From NCBI GenBank assembly GCA_001898405.1, contig MKTW01000010.1, forward strand, positions 1-64,000: 64,000 nt of DNA, read 5' to 3'. A program made the position numbers and the translations under genes. Below the pieces are notes generated by a model. It had not been told where the DNA came from and made no database searches. It saw nothing but the letters and a program-made list of their open reading frames with translations. This document shows, piece by piece, positions 63,087 to 64,000 of the stretch (positions within the stretch are counted from its first letter, which is position 1; each line of letters begins with the position of its first letter). Source of the DNA: Sphingobacteriales bacterium 44-61 (GTDB taxonomy: Bacteria; Bacteroidota; Bacteroidia; Chitinophagales; Chitinophagaceae).

Positions 63087-64000
63087 ATGAGAACTATTTT
63101 TTTATTAAAAAATATCTGCAAAATGAAACAAAAGATCCACCAACTGCTGATGCCGGTGATTACACTGGCATTCCTGTTCTTCTTTTCAGGTATTTCAGCT
63201 CAGTCAACGAGCGGAGATATTAAAGGACAGGTAACGGATTTAGATGGGGGCGCATTGCCCGGCGCTTCTGTTATGATAAAAGGAAGCACAAGAGGAACTA
63301 CCACCAATCTCGCAGGGGTTTACGAATTCCTGGGAGTAAAACAGGGAAGGTATACGCTTGTGATCAATTACATGGGCTTTAAATCTTTTGAACAGGATAT
63401 TGAGGTCAGAGCCGGTCAGACTGTCAACAGTGAAATTAAACTTACACCCAACACTGTCAGCCTTTCAGGTGTAACCGTGTCAAGCGTGCGGGAAGGCCAG
63501 CAAAAAGCTTTGAACCAGCAACGCAATGCCGACAACATCAAACAAGTGATCTCTGCTGATCTGATGGGCCGCTATCCAGATCTCAACGTTGCAGAATCCA
63601 TGCAACGCCTGCCAGGTGTGACCATTGGCCGCAACAGCAGTGGTGAAGGTGCTACTATTCAACTGCGTGGTACGCCAGGTAATTTTACCAATATCAATGT
63701 GAATGGTGAGCAGATCATGGGCTCATCAGAAGAAGGTAACCGCAATGCTCAATTGGATGTGATCCCGACCAGCGTACTTGCTTCAATGGAAGTGATCAAA
63801 ACGCTGACGCCTGATCTGGATGGCGATGCGATCGCAGGGCAGATCAATATGAAATCGCCTACTGCCACTTCACTGAAAACAAGACTGACGCTGGACGCCG
63901 GCCTTGGTTACAATGATCTCCGCAGTAAAGCAAATGGCATCGGTAACCTTTCTGTCGGCAAACGTTTTTTTGCAACTGCCAAAAACCCGAATGGTGTGTT
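63087..64000 (+). CDS. TonB-dependent receptor (N-terminal part)
   Basis: An open frame from the ATG at 63087 runs off the window (304 codons seen). An alternative ATG at 63123 begins directly with the signal peptide MKQKIHQLLMPVITLAFLFF. After it come a carboxypeptidase-like domain (GDIKGQVTDLDGGALPGASV, then GVYEFLGVKQGRYTLVINYM) and the TonB plug with NVAESMQRLPGVTI and ATIQLRGTPGNFTNINVNGE. The plug motif is that of receptors for iron chelates or sugars of the proteobacterial type; the PLYVVDG motif of SusC proteins is absent from the visible part. It would import the oligosaccharides released by the upstream enzymes. Whether a SusD-like gene follows is not visible. Confidence 0.88.
   Translation, partial: MRTIFLLKNICKMKQKIHQLLMPVITLAFLFFFSGISAQSTSGDIKGQVTDLDGGALPGASVMIKGSTRGTTTNLAGVYEFLGVKQGRYTLVINYMGFKSFEQDIEVRAGQTVNSEIKLTPNTVSLSGVTVSSVREGQQKALNQQRNADNIKQVISADLMGRYPDLNVAESMQRLPGVTIGRNSSGEGATIQLRGTPGNFTNINVNGEQIMGSSEEGNRNAQLDVIPTSVLASMEVIKTLTPDLDGDAIAGQINMKSPTATSLKTRLTLDAGLGYNDLRSKANGIGNLSVGKRFFATAKNPNGV

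Overview
The window is a chromosomal segment of a Bacteroidota bacterium, most likely from the Chitinophagaceae. The evidence is the end of an rRNA operon of Bacteroidota type, several promoters of the Bacteroidota form (TTTG, about 20 nt, TAnnTTTG), secreted proteins with short signal peptides ending in AQ, a TonB-dependent receptor with a carboxypeptidase-like N-terminal domain, large propeller-type sensor kinases, and almost no Shine-Dalgarno sequences. The genus is inference; nothing here fixes it.

Layout. 1-443: 3' end of 23S rRNA, 5S rRNA and the operon terminator. 607-5892: apbE, then two secreted Gfo/Idh/MocA oxidoreductases flanking a tandem DUF1080 (3-keto-glycoside hydrolase family) protein, a set suggesting oxidation and cleavage of glycosides through 3-keto sugars. 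6007-13779: an MFS carrier, an M14 peptidase, rpsT, and the 2-oxoglutarate dehydrogenase genes sucA-sucB. 13847-20644: a sensor kinase / LuxR-type regulator / sensor kinase operon. 20761-30090: an RsmB-type RNA methyltransferase, a lipoprotein, mnmA, a second M14 peptidase, ssb, an Ldh-family dehydrogenase and aspartokinase. 30319-39380: a carboxypeptidase-regulatory-domain protein, a GH16 glucanase, a lipoprotein amidase, a VOC protein, glutamate dehydrogenase, cytochrome c maturation genes (CcmD-like, ccmC, ccmB), tdk and a conserved hypothetical. 39353-47099: Kdo transferase and a nucleotide-sugar operon (aminotransferase, UDP-glucose dehydrogenase, UDP-xylose synthase, UDP-HexNAc dehydrogenase, rfbC, rfbD) for a surface polysaccharide.

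47094-64000 is the accessory part of most interest: a carbohydrate-use locus with an AraC regulator, a phytanoyl-CoA-type dioxygenase, a LacI regulator, an uncharacterised secreted alpha-toroid protein (possible lyase), a TIM-barrel epimerase/isomerase, a GH28-like beta-helix protein, a GH105-like unsaturated uronyl hydrolase with an extra N-terminal beta-sandwich, an uncharacterised 947-residue lipoprotein (beta-sandwich, alpha-toroid, CARDB), a GH20-like hexosaminidase, a second alpha-toroid protein, and the start of a TonB-dependent receptor that is not of SusC type. Two promoters in it carry closely similar 20-bp palindromes centred on CG, the form of LacI-family operators, placed 5-6 bp before matching CCTAT elements. 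Together this suggests one LacI-controlled regulon for a glycan containing uronic acid and hexosamine.

The intergenic DNA also holds unusual structure: a repeat family with one head-to-head copy forming a 46-bp perfect palindrome (4394-4547), a single copy running into the end of mnmA (22814-22916), a possible remnant (30156-30203), and an unrelated 27-bp perfect inverted repeat (7293-7357). No tRNA, CRISPR array, insertion sequence or prophage gene was seen.
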